Source: Treponema sp.
Lineage (GTDB): Bacteria; Spirochaetota; Spirochaetia; Treponematales; Breznakiellaceae
Assembly: GCA_020216655.1 (NCBI GenBank)
Contig: JAIWNU010000202.1
Span: 1 to 6,783, forward strand
Reading direction: 5' to 3'
Length of the DNA stretch: 6,783 bases
In this document: piece by piece, positions 1 through 6,720 of the stretch
Position numbering within the stretch: the stretch's first letter is position 1
Layout of the letters: each line of letters begins with the position of its first letter
Translations under genes and position numbers: made by a program
The notes under the pieces: model-generated
The model's database searches: none
Seen by the model: only the letters and a program-made list of their open reading frames with translations
What the model was told of the DNA's origin: nothing

Positions 1-114
1 GATGCGGATCTCCATAGCGAAAACCGCATGATCGGCGTTGCCGGTCTCTATGAGTTAAAATCGTCAACTTCCCGGTTGACTTTTTATAGGAGCTTTCATA
101 ATGCAGCAGCGTAA
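1..114 (+). CDS. Possible 3' end of an upstream gene (partial)
   Basis: Frame 1 is open from the window edge to a TAA at 112-114. The other two plus frames stop early, at 15-17 (TAG) and 29-31 (TGA). The first 18 codons ([18 protein letters not shown]) use mostly C, G or T in third positions, as the neighbouring ligase gene does, which suggests real coding. After about position 55 the codons look less typical, and the frame runs through an inverted repeat and through the ribosome binding site of the next gene, ending 14 nt inside it. The true upstream gene may therefore end earlier in another frame. No family can be recognised from this fragment. Confidence 0.3.
   Translation, partial: DADLHSENRMIGVAGLYELKSSTSRLTFYRSFHNAAA
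63..85 (+). terminator. Inverted repeat plus T-run ahead of the acyl-CoA synthetase
   Basis: GTCAAC (63-68) and GTTGAC (75-80) form a perfect 6-bp stem around a 6-nt loop and are followed directly by TTTTT (81-85). An A-run at 57-60 precedes the stem. This is the shape of a short intrinsic terminator for the upstream gene, but the stem has only moderate GC. It ends 20 nt before the synthetase start codon, so it could instead be an operator or a hairpin affecting synthetase translation. If it is a terminator, the upstream gene should stop before position 63, which disfavours the frame running to 114. Confidence 0.35.
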
Positions 115-1768
115 CTTTCAGCTTTTAGATAAAACCCTCGGCCAGGTTCTGGAAGAAAAGACCCTAGTCCATCCCCATAAGGAATTTTTAGTATATTCGG
201 ACCGGAATCTCCGTTTTACCTATGCCCAGTTTAATGAACGGGTCAACGCCCTCGCCAAAGGCCTCCTTGCTATCGGGCTTAAAAAAGGGGACCATCTGGG
301 AATTTGGGCTACCAATGTGCCTGACTGGCTTACCTTTATGTTTGCCACCGCCAAAATCGGCGTAGTGCTCGTAACTATTAATACCAACTACCGGACTGCG
401 GAGCTTGAATACCTGGTGAAGCAGGCGGATCTTTCCGCCCTGGCCCTGATCGACGGCTGGCGGGACAGCGACTATGTGGCCATGGTCTACGATCTTATCC
501 CGGAACTCCGCCACAGTGAACGGGGCTATTTGCAGAGCAGCCGCTTCCCCCGGCTTAAACATGTCATGTTTATCGGCCAAGAAAAACACCGGGGTATGTA
601 CAACACAAGCGAGCTATTGCTCCTAGGCACCCACATTGATGATGCGGTTCTGGAACGGGCAAAGCGTGAGCTCTCCTGCGAGGATGTCATCAATATGCAA
701 TATACTTCCGGTACCACGGGCTTCCCCAAAGGCGTTATGCTGACCCACCGGAATATACTGAATAATGGCTATTTTGTGGCTGAAAGCCAGCGGTTCGGCG
801 AAAACGAGCGGCTCTGTGTGCCGGTGCCGCTTTTCCATTGTTTCGGCTGTGTCATGGCGGTGCTGGGAACCTTGACCCACGGGGGCACCCTGGTCATGCT
901 CGAAAGTTTTGATCCCCTCCTGGTGCTGGCTTCGGTGCAGAACGAAAAATGTACCGCCCTGTACGGGGTGCCCACCATGTTTATCGCCGAACTGAACCAT
1001 CCCATGTTCCCCCTCTTTGATACTTCTTCCCTCCGTACGGGCATTATGGCCGGCGCTCCCTGTCCCACGGAGGTGATGAAACGGGTTATCAACGATATGC
1101 ACTGCCGGGACATTACCATCGCTTACGGGCTTACCGAGACGTCGCCGGTTATGACCCAGACGACGCCGGAGGACCCCTTTGAGATGAAAGTTGCCTCCGT
1201 AGGGCGCCATCTGCCGGGGGTAGAAGTAAAAATTGTTGATCCAGAGACTGGCAAGGATTGTCCGCCGGGCATACAGGGCGAAGTGTGCTGCCGGGGCTAC
1301 AACGTCATGAAGGGTTATTACAACAAGCCTGAAGAAACGGCGAAGGCTATCGATGCCGATGGCTGGCTCCATTCGGGAGACCTGGGGACAGTGGATTCGG
1401 AAGGGTATTTCCGCATCACCGGCCGGATCAAGGATATGATTATCCGGGGCGGCGAAAACGTGTATCCCCGGGAAATCGAAGAATTCCTTTATAACATGGA
1501 TGGCATCCGGGACGTGCAGGTGGTTGGAGTCCCGAGCAAAAAGTATGGCGAAGAAGTAGGGGCCTTTATCATCCTTAAGGAAGGGGTGACCATGGAAGAG
1601 GCTGATGTCCGGGACTACTGTCGGGGTAAAATTTCGCGGCACAAAATCCCCCGCTATGTATTTTTTGTAACCGAATACCCCATGACTGCCAGCGGCAAAA
1701 TACAGAAATACAAACTGCGGGATCTTTCGTTGAAACTCCTGGAAGAACAGGGGATAATCCCGGAGTAA
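101..1768 (+). CDS. Medium/long-chain acyl-CoA synthetase (AMP-forming), ACSF2/FadD-like
   Basis: This ANL-superfamily adenylating enzyme (555 aa) activates a carboxylic acid with ATP to an acyl-AMP and then forms the CoA thioester, probably in the cytoplasm. The core motifs are intact. The phosphate-binding loop [12 protein letters not shown] is at 201-212, and YGLTETSP at 342-349 forms part of the AMP and acyl site. HSGDLG carries the ribose-binding Asp427. GRIKDMI (Arg442, hinge Lys444/Asp445) leads into [12 protein letters not shown] at 450-461, and the C-terminal catalytic lysine is Lys533 in SGKIQK. Length and the opening segment ([10 protein letters not shown]...) match ACSF2-like medium-chain ligases of COG0318; chain length and exact substrate cannot be read from sequence. 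The ATG at 101 is supported by AGGAG at 88-92 with an 8-nt spacer. GC-rich third positions set it apart from the genes downstream. No clear terminator follows; the next gene has its own promoter. Confidence 0.93.
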   Translation: MQQRNFQLLDKTLGQVLEEKTLVHPHKEFLVYSDRNLRFTYAQFNERVNALAKGLLAIGLKKGDHLGIWATNVPDWLTFMFATAKIGVVLVTINTNYRTAELEYLVKQADLSALALIDGWRDSDYVAMVYDLIPELRHSERGYLQSSRFPRLKHVMFIGQEKHRGMYNTSELLLLGTHIDDAVLERAKRELSCEDVINMQYTSGTTGFPKGVMLTHRNILNNGYFVAESQRFGENERLCVPVPLFHCFGCVMAVLGTLTHGGTLVMLESFDPLLVLASVQNEKCTALYGVPTMFIAELNHPMFPLFDTSSLRTGIMAGAPCPTEVMKRVINDMHCRDITIAYGLTETSPVMTQTTPEDPFEMKVASVGRHLPGVEVKIVDPETGKDCPPGIQGEVCCRGYNVMKGYYNKPEETAKAIDADGWLHSGDLGTVDSEGYFRITGRIKDMIIRGGENVYPREIEEFLYNMDGIRDVQVVGVPSKKYGEEVGAFIILKEGVTMEEADVRDYCRGKISRHKIPRYVFFVTEYPMTASGKIQKYKLRDLSLKLLEEQGIIPE

Positions 1769-1788
1769 ATGGGCTAAAAACTCCAATA

Positions 1789-1817
1789 TTTACAGAGTAC
1801 ACATTTTCTCTTATACT
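1789..1817 (+). promoter_or_regulatory. Sigma-70-like promoter for the GH5/lipoprotein/kinase unit
   Basis: TTTACA (1789-1794, 5 of 6 to TTGACA) and TATACT (1812-1817, 5 of 6 to TATAAT) are separated by exactly 17 bp. The predicted transcription start is near 1824, which gives a 5' leader of about 115 nt before the GTG at 1940. It lies 20 nt after the acyl-CoA synthetase stop, so the two plus-strand units can be transcribed separately. The call rests on sequence match only. Confidence 0.5.
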
Positions 1818-1832
1818 TCTACAAGGCGGTGC

Positions 1833-1864
1833 GGCCGATTGTAGTTTGCCGATAGCAGTCGGCC
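1833..1864 (+). promoter_or_regulatory. Stable hairpin in the 5' leader of the GH5 gene
   Basis: GGCCGATTGT (1833-1842) pairs with GCAGTCGGCC (1855-1864) over 10 positions with two G-U wobbles, closing a 12-nt loop. The first six pairs are perfect. No T-run follows, so this is not an intrinsic terminator. It starts about 9 nt after the predicted transcription start and could act as a 5' stabilising stem or as part of a switch. A competing structure exists downstream: GGC 1861-1863 with GCC 1890-1892, and the two self-complementary CTATAG copies with each other. It reuses 1861-1864, so both cannot form at once. No known riboswitch class was recognised. Confidence 0.4.
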
Positions 1865-1891
1865 TATAGTAGTCTGTCTATAGTAGTTAGC
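1836..1891 (+). repeat. Four tandem imperfect 14-bp repeats in the GH5 leader
   Basis: Units start at 1836, 1850, 1864 and 1878 with an exact 14-bp period. They read CGATTGTAGTTTGC, CGATAGCAGTCGGC, CTATAGTAGTCTGT and CTATAGTAGTTAGC. Positions 1, 3, 4, 6, 8, 9 and 10 of the unit (C, A, T, G, A, G, T) are the same in all four copies. Units 3 and 4 share their first ten bases. The array neither extends clearly into 1822-1835 nor past 1891. It lies between the predicted promoter and the ribosome binding site, with no coding sense evident. Confidence 0.7.
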
Positions 1892-1939
1892 CTGGAAAAA
1901 GGATAAACTGGTGCTGGCTCTTCTTTCTGGAGGTTCCCT

Positions 1940-2995
1940 GTGGAGCATGGATATAAAATACTTTTATCCCTGTTAACCTTTTTTTGTGTTTCTGGTTTAT
2001 ATGCCAGCGGAGCAGGGCTGAACCTCGGAAAGGGTATTAATATGGGCAATTACCTGGAAGCCGCCGGCCAGGAAGGGGCCTGGACCGGGGGGCTCCTGAT
2101 TCAGGAAAATGATTTTAAACGGATTCGGGAAAAGGGATTTGATACGGTCCGGATTCCCGTCCGCTGGTCCGACCATTGCCTAAAAACTGCTCCGTATACG
2201 ATAGACCCCGCATTTATGTCCCGGGTAAGTCAGGTTGTCCAATGGGCCCTTTCAAATAATCTCAAGGTTGTTTTGAATGTTCACCATTATGAAGAGATGA
2301 TGAACCAGGGACGCGAAAAATTACCTTATCATCGGGAGCGGCTCTCTGCTATATGGGCCCAGATTTGCGACGTCTTTCCCCTCACAACCTTCCCTCAGGA
2401 CAAGCTGGTCTTTGAACTTCTCAATGAACCGAATGGGACAGTTGGTTTTTCGGAGTGGAACGAGATCATTAAGGACCTTACCGATCTTATCTGGAAAACT
2501 AAAAAGCAAACCGAACGCTTTATCATGATTGGAACCGCCAATTGGGGCGGGGTTGACGGGCTTGAAAAATTAATGCTCCCAGAGTCCTGTACCAGTAATA
2601 ATACGATAATTACCATACACTTCTATGAGCCTTTTCAGTTTACCCATCAGGGGGCTGAATGGGTACAGGGTTCATCCCGGTGGATTGGGACCCGCTGGAA
2701 AGGCAGCCCAAAGGAACAGCAAAGTTTAATCACCTTGCTTGATGCGGTCCAAGCTTGGAATCGCAGGCCAAAGCGGAATTTTCATATATTTCTCGGAGAA
2801 TTTGGTTCCTATGGCAAACACGCGCTCCCCCAGGATCGCAGGGCCTGGACTGCTTTTGTTGTCCGAGAGGCTGAAAAGCGGGGCATGAGCTGGGCTTACT
2901 GGGAATATTCCCAGGGCTTTGGCGCTTATGATCCTGTTTCTGGCCAATGGCGGCAAGAAATCATAGGAGCCCTGCTGGGAGATGGCACTTTATGA
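1940..2995 (+). CDS. Secreted glycoside hydrolase family 5 (endoglucanase-like)
   Basis: A 351-aa GH5 (clan GH-A) enzyme that should hydrolyse beta-1,4-linked glucan or a related polysaccharide such as mannan, by a retaining mechanism. The N-terminus (MEHGYK, then ILLSLLTFFCVSGLY, then ASGA) is a signal peptide, so export is expected. Motifs follow in GH5 order: GINMGNYLEA at 32-41, RIPVRW at 71-76 with Arg71, and NVHHYE with His115/His116. The acid/base is Glu163 in LNEPNG, HFYEPFQFTHQGAEW (227-241) carries His227 and Tyr229, and the nucleophile is Glu287 in FLGEFGS. Trp321 lies in WAYWEYSQGFG. The HFYEPFQFTHQGAEW stretch recalls Thermotoga Cel5A-type (GH5_25-like) enzymes; the subfamily is a guess. 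There is no carbohydrate-binding module or dockerin. The start is GTG at 1940, preceded by GGAGG (1929-1933) at 6 nt; the nearby ATG at 1947 is out of frame. Its TGA overlaps the next gene's ATG. Confidence 0.92.
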   Translation: MEHGYKILLSLLTFFCVSGLYASGAGLNLGKGINMGNYLEAAGQEGAWTGGLLIQENDFKRIREKGFDTVRIPVRWSDHCLKTAPYTIDPAFMSRVSQVVQWALSNNLKVVLNVHHYEEMMNQGREKLPYHRERLSAIWAQICDVFPLTTFPQDKLVFELLNEPNGTVGFSEWNEIIKDLTDLIWKTKKQTERFIMIGTANWGGVDGLEKLMLPESCTSNNTIITIHFYEPFQFTHQGAEWVQGSSRWIGTRWKGSPKEQQSLITLLDAVQAWNRRPKRNFHIFLGEFGSYGKHALPQDRRAWTAFVVREAEKRGMSWAYWEYSQGFGAYDPVSGQWRQEIIGALLGDGTL

Positions 2996-4107
2996 AAGGG
3001 GTTTGTATTCGTTTATTAATGGGCATTTTACTGGGCTTCTTTTTTGTAAGCTGTACGCCCAAGCCCATTAAAATTGGTTTTATTGGAGGGCTGTCGGGTT
3101 TTAATTCTGATCTCGGAATCAGCGGCAGAAACGGAGTATCCCTGGCAATAGACGCGATCAATAGTCAGGGCGGTATCCGGGGGCGGAGGATTGAGCTTCT
3201 CATTCGGGATGATAAACAGGATCCCAAAGCTGCCGTTTCTGTGTTCCGCGAGCTTGCAGCAGAAAGGGTTGTGGCAATTATTGGCCCAATGACAAGCAGT
3301 ATTGCTCGTGAACTTATTCCTTTGTCCAACGAATCTCATAACCCCCTCATAAGCCCCACTGCCAGCAGTCCCGATTTCAGCGGTCTCGATGATATGTTTA
3401 TTCGGCTTACCACTCCCAACACCAACGAAGCCTTAGGACTCGCGTATGAAACCCATAAGCGGGGAGCAAAAAAGCCCTGTGTGGTGGATGATCTATCGAA
3501 CCAGGCCTTTTCTCAGCCCCTGGCGCGAACCTATACTGCCGAATTTCGTCGTCTCTCAGCAGCTCAAGGGGGTGATGTGCCGGTTGTTGTACTCCCCTAT
3601 GATCCAAAGGATCCCCTGGGAACCCAAACACTGCTTACCGGCCTGGAACGGTACAAACCGGACCTGGTGCTCTTTACCACAAATAGCCTAGATACGGCAA
3701 TTCTCGCTCAATTGATCAGGCGTTCAGGGTATACTATGTCCTTTTTAGGTACCGGATGGTCCATGTCCCAGAGCCTAATAGAAAATGGAGGACACGCGGT
3801 AGAAGGCATGGCTTTTACCGTTCCCTTTAACCCCCAGTCCGAAGCGGCTGCCTGGAAGCAATTTGTCCAGAAGTATAGCCAGGCTTTTGGGAAGGCCCCT
3901 GATTTTGGCGCGGCTCAAGGCTGGAATGCGGTACTCGTTTTTGCTCAGGCTATAAAAGAGGGCGGAACGAGAAATATTAAGCAAAAAATCATTAACAAAC
4001 AGTATGAAGGCCTGCAGGGGCCGTTTTCGATCGATCCCTATGGCGATCCGGTTATCCCCTTCCAACGGCTGGAAATCCGATCTGGTAAACTTGTAGCCAC
4101 TCCATGA
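2992..4107 (+). CDS. Substrate-binding lipoprotein, branched-chain amino acid (LivJ/Peripla_BP_6) type
   Basis: A type I periplasmic binding protein of 371 aa, predicted to be anchored to the outer face of the inner membrane. I take the ATG at 2992, not the in-frame ATG at 2947 that lies inside the GH5 gene, because it gives a clean lipoprotein signal: MKGVCIR, a hydrophobic run, and F-V-S-Cys21 (a relaxed spirochaete-like lipobox). It also gives an ATGA overlap with the GH5 stop, and GGGAGA at 2977-2982 can serve as its ribosome site. The fold is evident from IKIGFIGGLSG (26-36), GGIRGRRIELLIRDD (60-74), IIGPMTSS (96-103), ISPTASSP (120-127) and a C-terminal YEGLQGPFSIDPYGDP (338-353). This family normally binds amino acids, amides or small aromatic acids. 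No permease or ATPase gene is adjacent, so a role as ligand presenter for the following kinase is my inference. The ligand is unknown. Confidence 0.88.
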   Translation: MKGVCIRLLMGILLGFFFVSCTPKPIKIGFIGGLSGFNSDLGISGRNGVSLAIDAINSQGGIRGRRIELLIRDDKQDPKAAVSVFRELAAERVVAIIGPMTSSIARELIPLSNESHNPLISPTASSPDFSGLDDMFIRLTTPNTNEALGLAYETHKRGAKKPCVVDDLSNQAFSQPLARTYTAEFRRLSAAQGGDVPVVVLPYDPKDPLGTQTLLTGLERYKPDLVLFTTNSLDTAILAQLIRRSGYTMSFLGTGWSMSQSLIENGGHAVEGMAFTVPFNPQSEAAAWKQFVQKYSQAFGKAPDFGAAQGWNAVLVFAQAIKEGGTRNIKQKIINKQYEGLQGPFSIDPYGDPVIPFQRLEIRSGKLVATP

Positions 4108-4114
4108 TATTTTT

Positions 4115-5785
4115 ATGAACAGAAGTATTCGAAAAACCCTAATTGCCATGATCAGCCTCTCTGTCTTGCTTCCCATGCTCGCCATGTCGGCTGTTTTGTT
4201 TTGGGTAATAAAACGGGGAATAAATGACACGGTCATTCAAAGAAACCAAATACTTTCCAAAAGCATAGCCCTGAGTATTGAACAGCAGATTCTTGATGCA
4301 AGCACACTGCTGCAAAGTGTTACATCCGAATTATCTTTTAAGGATCAGCCATCAAATATACTCGTAGAGTCCAGTTTGGTGAGCAGCGGCATCTATGAAA
4401 ACGTGTTTTTTATTAATGAAGATGGTTTTGTGATTGATACGATTCCGCAAAATAAAATCTTTAAAGGATTTGACTTTTCACGTCATACCTATGTGCAGCA
4501 AGCCCTACAACGAACAACTGCCGATCCGGTCTATTCGCCTGTGTTTATTTCTACCCAAACTAAGAATCCCACTATTATGGTTGCGGTACACCAACGCGAT
4601 GGGGTTGTTGCAGCATATCTGAATCTTGCATGGTTATCGCGGCTCTCAAATATGCTGGGAAATGAACAAATTACGTCACTTGCTATTGTTGACAAATATG
4701 GAACCATCTTTGCATCTCGTTATAAATCTTTTGTCGAAGAACAATACTCAATTACCAATACTGAGCTTTTTGATTGGGCCCAGAAAAACCGCAAGGGGAC
4801 CATACGGCATCTATCCAATGGATATGATCTCATATCATCAGTCAGTTTTATTCCAGGGCCAGACTGGTATGTAATTGTAACCGAAACCGCTCAAAATGCA
4901 TTCAAGACTGCAACCGATGTGGTGATAATTGGCATTGTTGTTTCTCTTCTGGCATTCTTTTTGGCAACCCTTGTAGGATACAGCCTGGGTAAAAATATAA
5001 TAGTTTCTATTGATGTATTGACCAAAGAAAGTCAGCAAGTTCAGCAAGGTGTGTATCAGATTATCCGGCACAGGAGTTCTTACCGTGAAATAAACCGGCT
5101 TATCGATACCTTTAACACCATGTCTGCGGAAGTGCGGACCAGGGAAAATCAATACGAAGAAACGAACCGGGAATTGCAGGCAGCACTCCAACAAAAAGAT
5201 ATATTGCTCCGGGAAATTCATCACCGGGTAAAAAATAACATGCAAATCGTATCCAGTCTCCTTGCCCTGCAGGGAGATGAGCTTGCCTGTGAAAAGGACC
5301 TTGAACTTTTTGAAAACTCCCGGCTCCGTATCCAAAGCATGGCTATGGTACACGAAAAGATTTACCAGACCGATGGCGTGGAATCTCTGCCCCTCAAGGC
5401 CTATATCGAGGATTTAGTGGAGTTGCTCCTTGCAAATAGTCCCAAACATATCAATTACACTATTGATGGAGCGGAGATTTCTATTACCCTGACCCAGGCT
5501 ATCCCCTGTGCGCTTTCAGTATTCGAAGCCTGCATGAATGGAATAAAATATGGTGCCAATGGAGATGGTCTTGTACAACTTGTCATTAGTATCGATAAGG
5601 ACGATACTGGCATGGTTCGGATTATGGTAAAAGATTCTGGTCATGGGTTCCCAGAAGACTTTAATCCTGCCGCGAGCCGCTCCCTTGGTTTTACCCTGAT
5701 GCAGGGGCTTATGACCCAGCTCAAAGGAAATCTCTCCTGGCGCAATGATAGCGGAGCGGTGGTGGAGTTTAGTTTTCCCCTTTAA
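4115..5785 (+). CDS. Membrane sensor histidine kinase (Cache - HAMP - HisKA_2 - HATPase)
   Basis: A 556-aa transmembrane sensor kinase. Transmembrane helix 1 is at about 8-33, a periplasmic region of about 230 residues follows, and helix 2 is at about 267-291. The periplasmic part looks like a double Cache domain (VFFINEDGFVIDT at 97-109, TSLAIVDKYGTIFAS at 187-201). A HAMP-like linker and coiled coil span about 292-365. The HisKA_2 box REIHHRVKNN (366-375) offers His369/His370; by comparison with the H-R-x-K-N pattern of HWE/HisKA_2 kinases, His370 is the likely phosphoacceptor. The ATPase domain has an N box with Asn475 (EACMNGIKYG), a G1 box DSGHGFP (507-513) and a G2-like SLGFTLMQGL (523-532). 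There is no receiver domain, and no response regulator is in the window. It starts 7 nt after the lipoprotein stop with no visible Shine-Dalgarno sequence, and an in-frame TAG at 4094-4096 rules out an upstream start. Translational coupling to the lipoprotein gene is likely. Signal identity is unknown. Confidence 0.92.
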   Translation: MNRSIRKTLIAMISLSVLLPMLAMSAVLFWVIKRGINDTVIQRNQILSKSIALSIEQQILDASTLLQSVTSELSFKDQPSNILVESSLVSSGIYENVFFINEDGFVIDTIPQNKIFKGFDFSRHTYVQQALQRTTADPVYSPVFISTQTKNPTIMVAVHQRDGVVAAYLNLAWLSRLSNMLGNEQITSLAIVDKYGTIFASRYKSFVEEQYSITNTELFDWAQKNRKGTIRHLSNGYDLISSVSFIPGPDWYVIVTETAQNAFKTATDVVIIGIVVSLLAFFLATLVGYSLGKNIIVSIDVLTKESQQVQQGVYQIIRHRSSYREINRLIDTFNTMSAEVRTRENQYEETNRELQAALQQKDILLREIHHRVKNNMQIVSSLLALQGDELACEKDLELFENSRLRIQSMAMVHEKIYQTDGVESLPLKAYIEDLVELLLANSPKHINYTIDGAEISITLTQAIPCALSVFEACMNGIKYGANGDGLVQLVISIDKDDTGMVRIMVKDSGHGFPEDFNPAASRSLGFTLMQGLMTQLKGNLSWRNDSGAVVEFSFPL

Positions 5786-6720
5786 TTTTTAGCGATGGTG
5801 ATCGTTAATATGTCTGAATATAATCCTTCTGTTGGAAAATCATATGGTAATATTGTTGCGATTAGATTATAACGGTCTCCAAATGTCGTTGTTGCCGGTT
5901 TGGCTGAGACAATAGGAACGCTCACTCCTGCGGAAAGTGTTATAGTATTTCCGTTGATACTTACGAGATAGGGAATAAAACTGGTATCCTTGGGATCACT
6001 ATTACGCAGCATTCCCCCATTAGCAGAAGAAATAGAAAGCCCATAGGTCGTATTCGCCCGAGCTATCAGATCTAAAGAACGACTAGTTCCAGCTTCCAGA
6101 TAACCAAAGTCCATTGTTACATTGGTTGCGGTGTAATCAAAGACCGCGCCGACAGGAACTGCTACAATATTAAGAATTTGGTTTACTGTCAGAATCAAAG
6201 GTAGTTGTGTCTGTGCCTTGTTAATACCTGTTTTAAAAGTCCCTTCCCAAAAACTGGCAGTTAATGTCGCAGTATAGGTTCCTGCGGGAGCAAAGCCTCC
6301 GGGAACTGCGATGACTGCAAAGGTTTTAGTATCTGTGGGTGGCTTATTAAATGGTGGTACAGGGAAAATTCCTGACAGTACTTGATCAGCACTGGTAGCG
6401 GTTATAGCATCATATAAGATTCGGCGGGGAGGCTGGGGTGTATCGTAGATTTGAAAAGGAATTGTATAGGACCCACTGGTAAAAAACCTGTTCCCTGGAG
6501 CCGGATCAAAGGTAACATAGTAATTTAGATCCGTTGTTCCCTTGTCATTGGTTAAACTGGCGGTCACAATGCCATACACTTCTTGAGTTGAATCATAGGT
6601 TAATGAAAGCGAGTTTTTTGGTGACAACACAATGTACTTTACTGCTTGGGCTTGTAGGGAAAATTCTGAAAAAAAGGCACATAAACAAAATAACAACAGA
6701 GAAGTGTTTTTTATTTTCAT
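5782..6720 (-). CDS. Secreted two-domain beta-sandwich protein, spore coat U / Csu-pilin-like
   Basis: A 312-aa exported protein of unproven function. Residues 1-26 (MKIKNTS, a hydrophobic run, then SLQAQA) form a signal peptide. The mature part contains two similar halves of alternating short strands. Domain 1 (about 28-180) ends in APAGTYTATLTASFWEG, and domain 2 (about 183-312) has VTMDFGYLEAG (201-211), TTYGLSISSANGGML (224-238) and a C-terminal EGLYSDILTITIAKN. The LDFG-like start, the Y-x-L-S-x-x-G-G step and the closing G-x-Y-S-D-x-x-x-x-x-I strand resemble SCPU-domain proteins of chaperone-usher (Csu-type) pili. The mature protein has no cysteine, unlike most such pilins, so the assignment is tentative. 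Other options are a general surface or matrix protein. The ATG at 6720 is supported by GAGAGGA on the minus strand at 6730-6736. It converges on the kinase gene, and base composition is more AT-rich than in the acyl-CoA synthetase gene. Confidence 0.8.
   Translation of the reverse strand: MKIKNTSLLLFCLCAFFSEFSLQAQAVKYIVLSPKNSLSLTYDSTQEVYGIVTASLTNDKGTTDLNYYVTFDPAPGNRFFTSGSYTIPFQIYDTPQPPRRILYDAITATSADQVLSGIFPVPPFNKPPTDTKTFAVIAVPGGFAPAGTYTATLTASFWEGTFKTGINKAQTQLPLILTVNQILNIVAVPVGAVFDYTATNVTMDFGYLEAGTSRSLDLIARANTTYGLSISSANGGMLRNSDPKDTSFIPYLVSINGNTITLSAGVSVPIVSAKPATTTFGDRYNLIATILPYDFPTEGLYSDILTITIAKN

Noticed and set aside
76..102. TTGACT (76-81) with CATAAT (97-102) as a promoter for the synthetase
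   Set aside because: The spacer is only 15 bp and the -10 would overlap the start codon, leaving no room for the ribosome site at 88-92 in the transcript.
623..1786. Long minus-strand open frame (387 codons) opposite the acyl-CoA synthetase
   Set aside because: It is a shadow of a GC-rich gene whose plus strand has all adenylation motifs; its translation shows no recognisable family, and it has a low-complexity, His/Arg-rich look.
2947..2994. Upstream in-frame ATG extending the lipoprotein by 15 residues
   Set aside because: The extension lies inside the GH5 gene and would put a charged stretch ahead of the lipoprotein signal; the ATG at 2992 gives a normal signal and an ATGA overlap.
3775..4236. 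Minus-strand open frame of 153 codons across the lipoprotein/kinase junction
   Set aside because: It runs opposite two well-supported genes, has no recognisable domain and matches no operon logic.
5789..5808. Hairpin TTAGCGAT / ATCGTTAA just after the kinase stop
   Set aside because: The stem is AT-rich with one G-U pair and no following T-run on either strand, and it lies inside the minus-strand coding sequence, so it is not a supported terminator.
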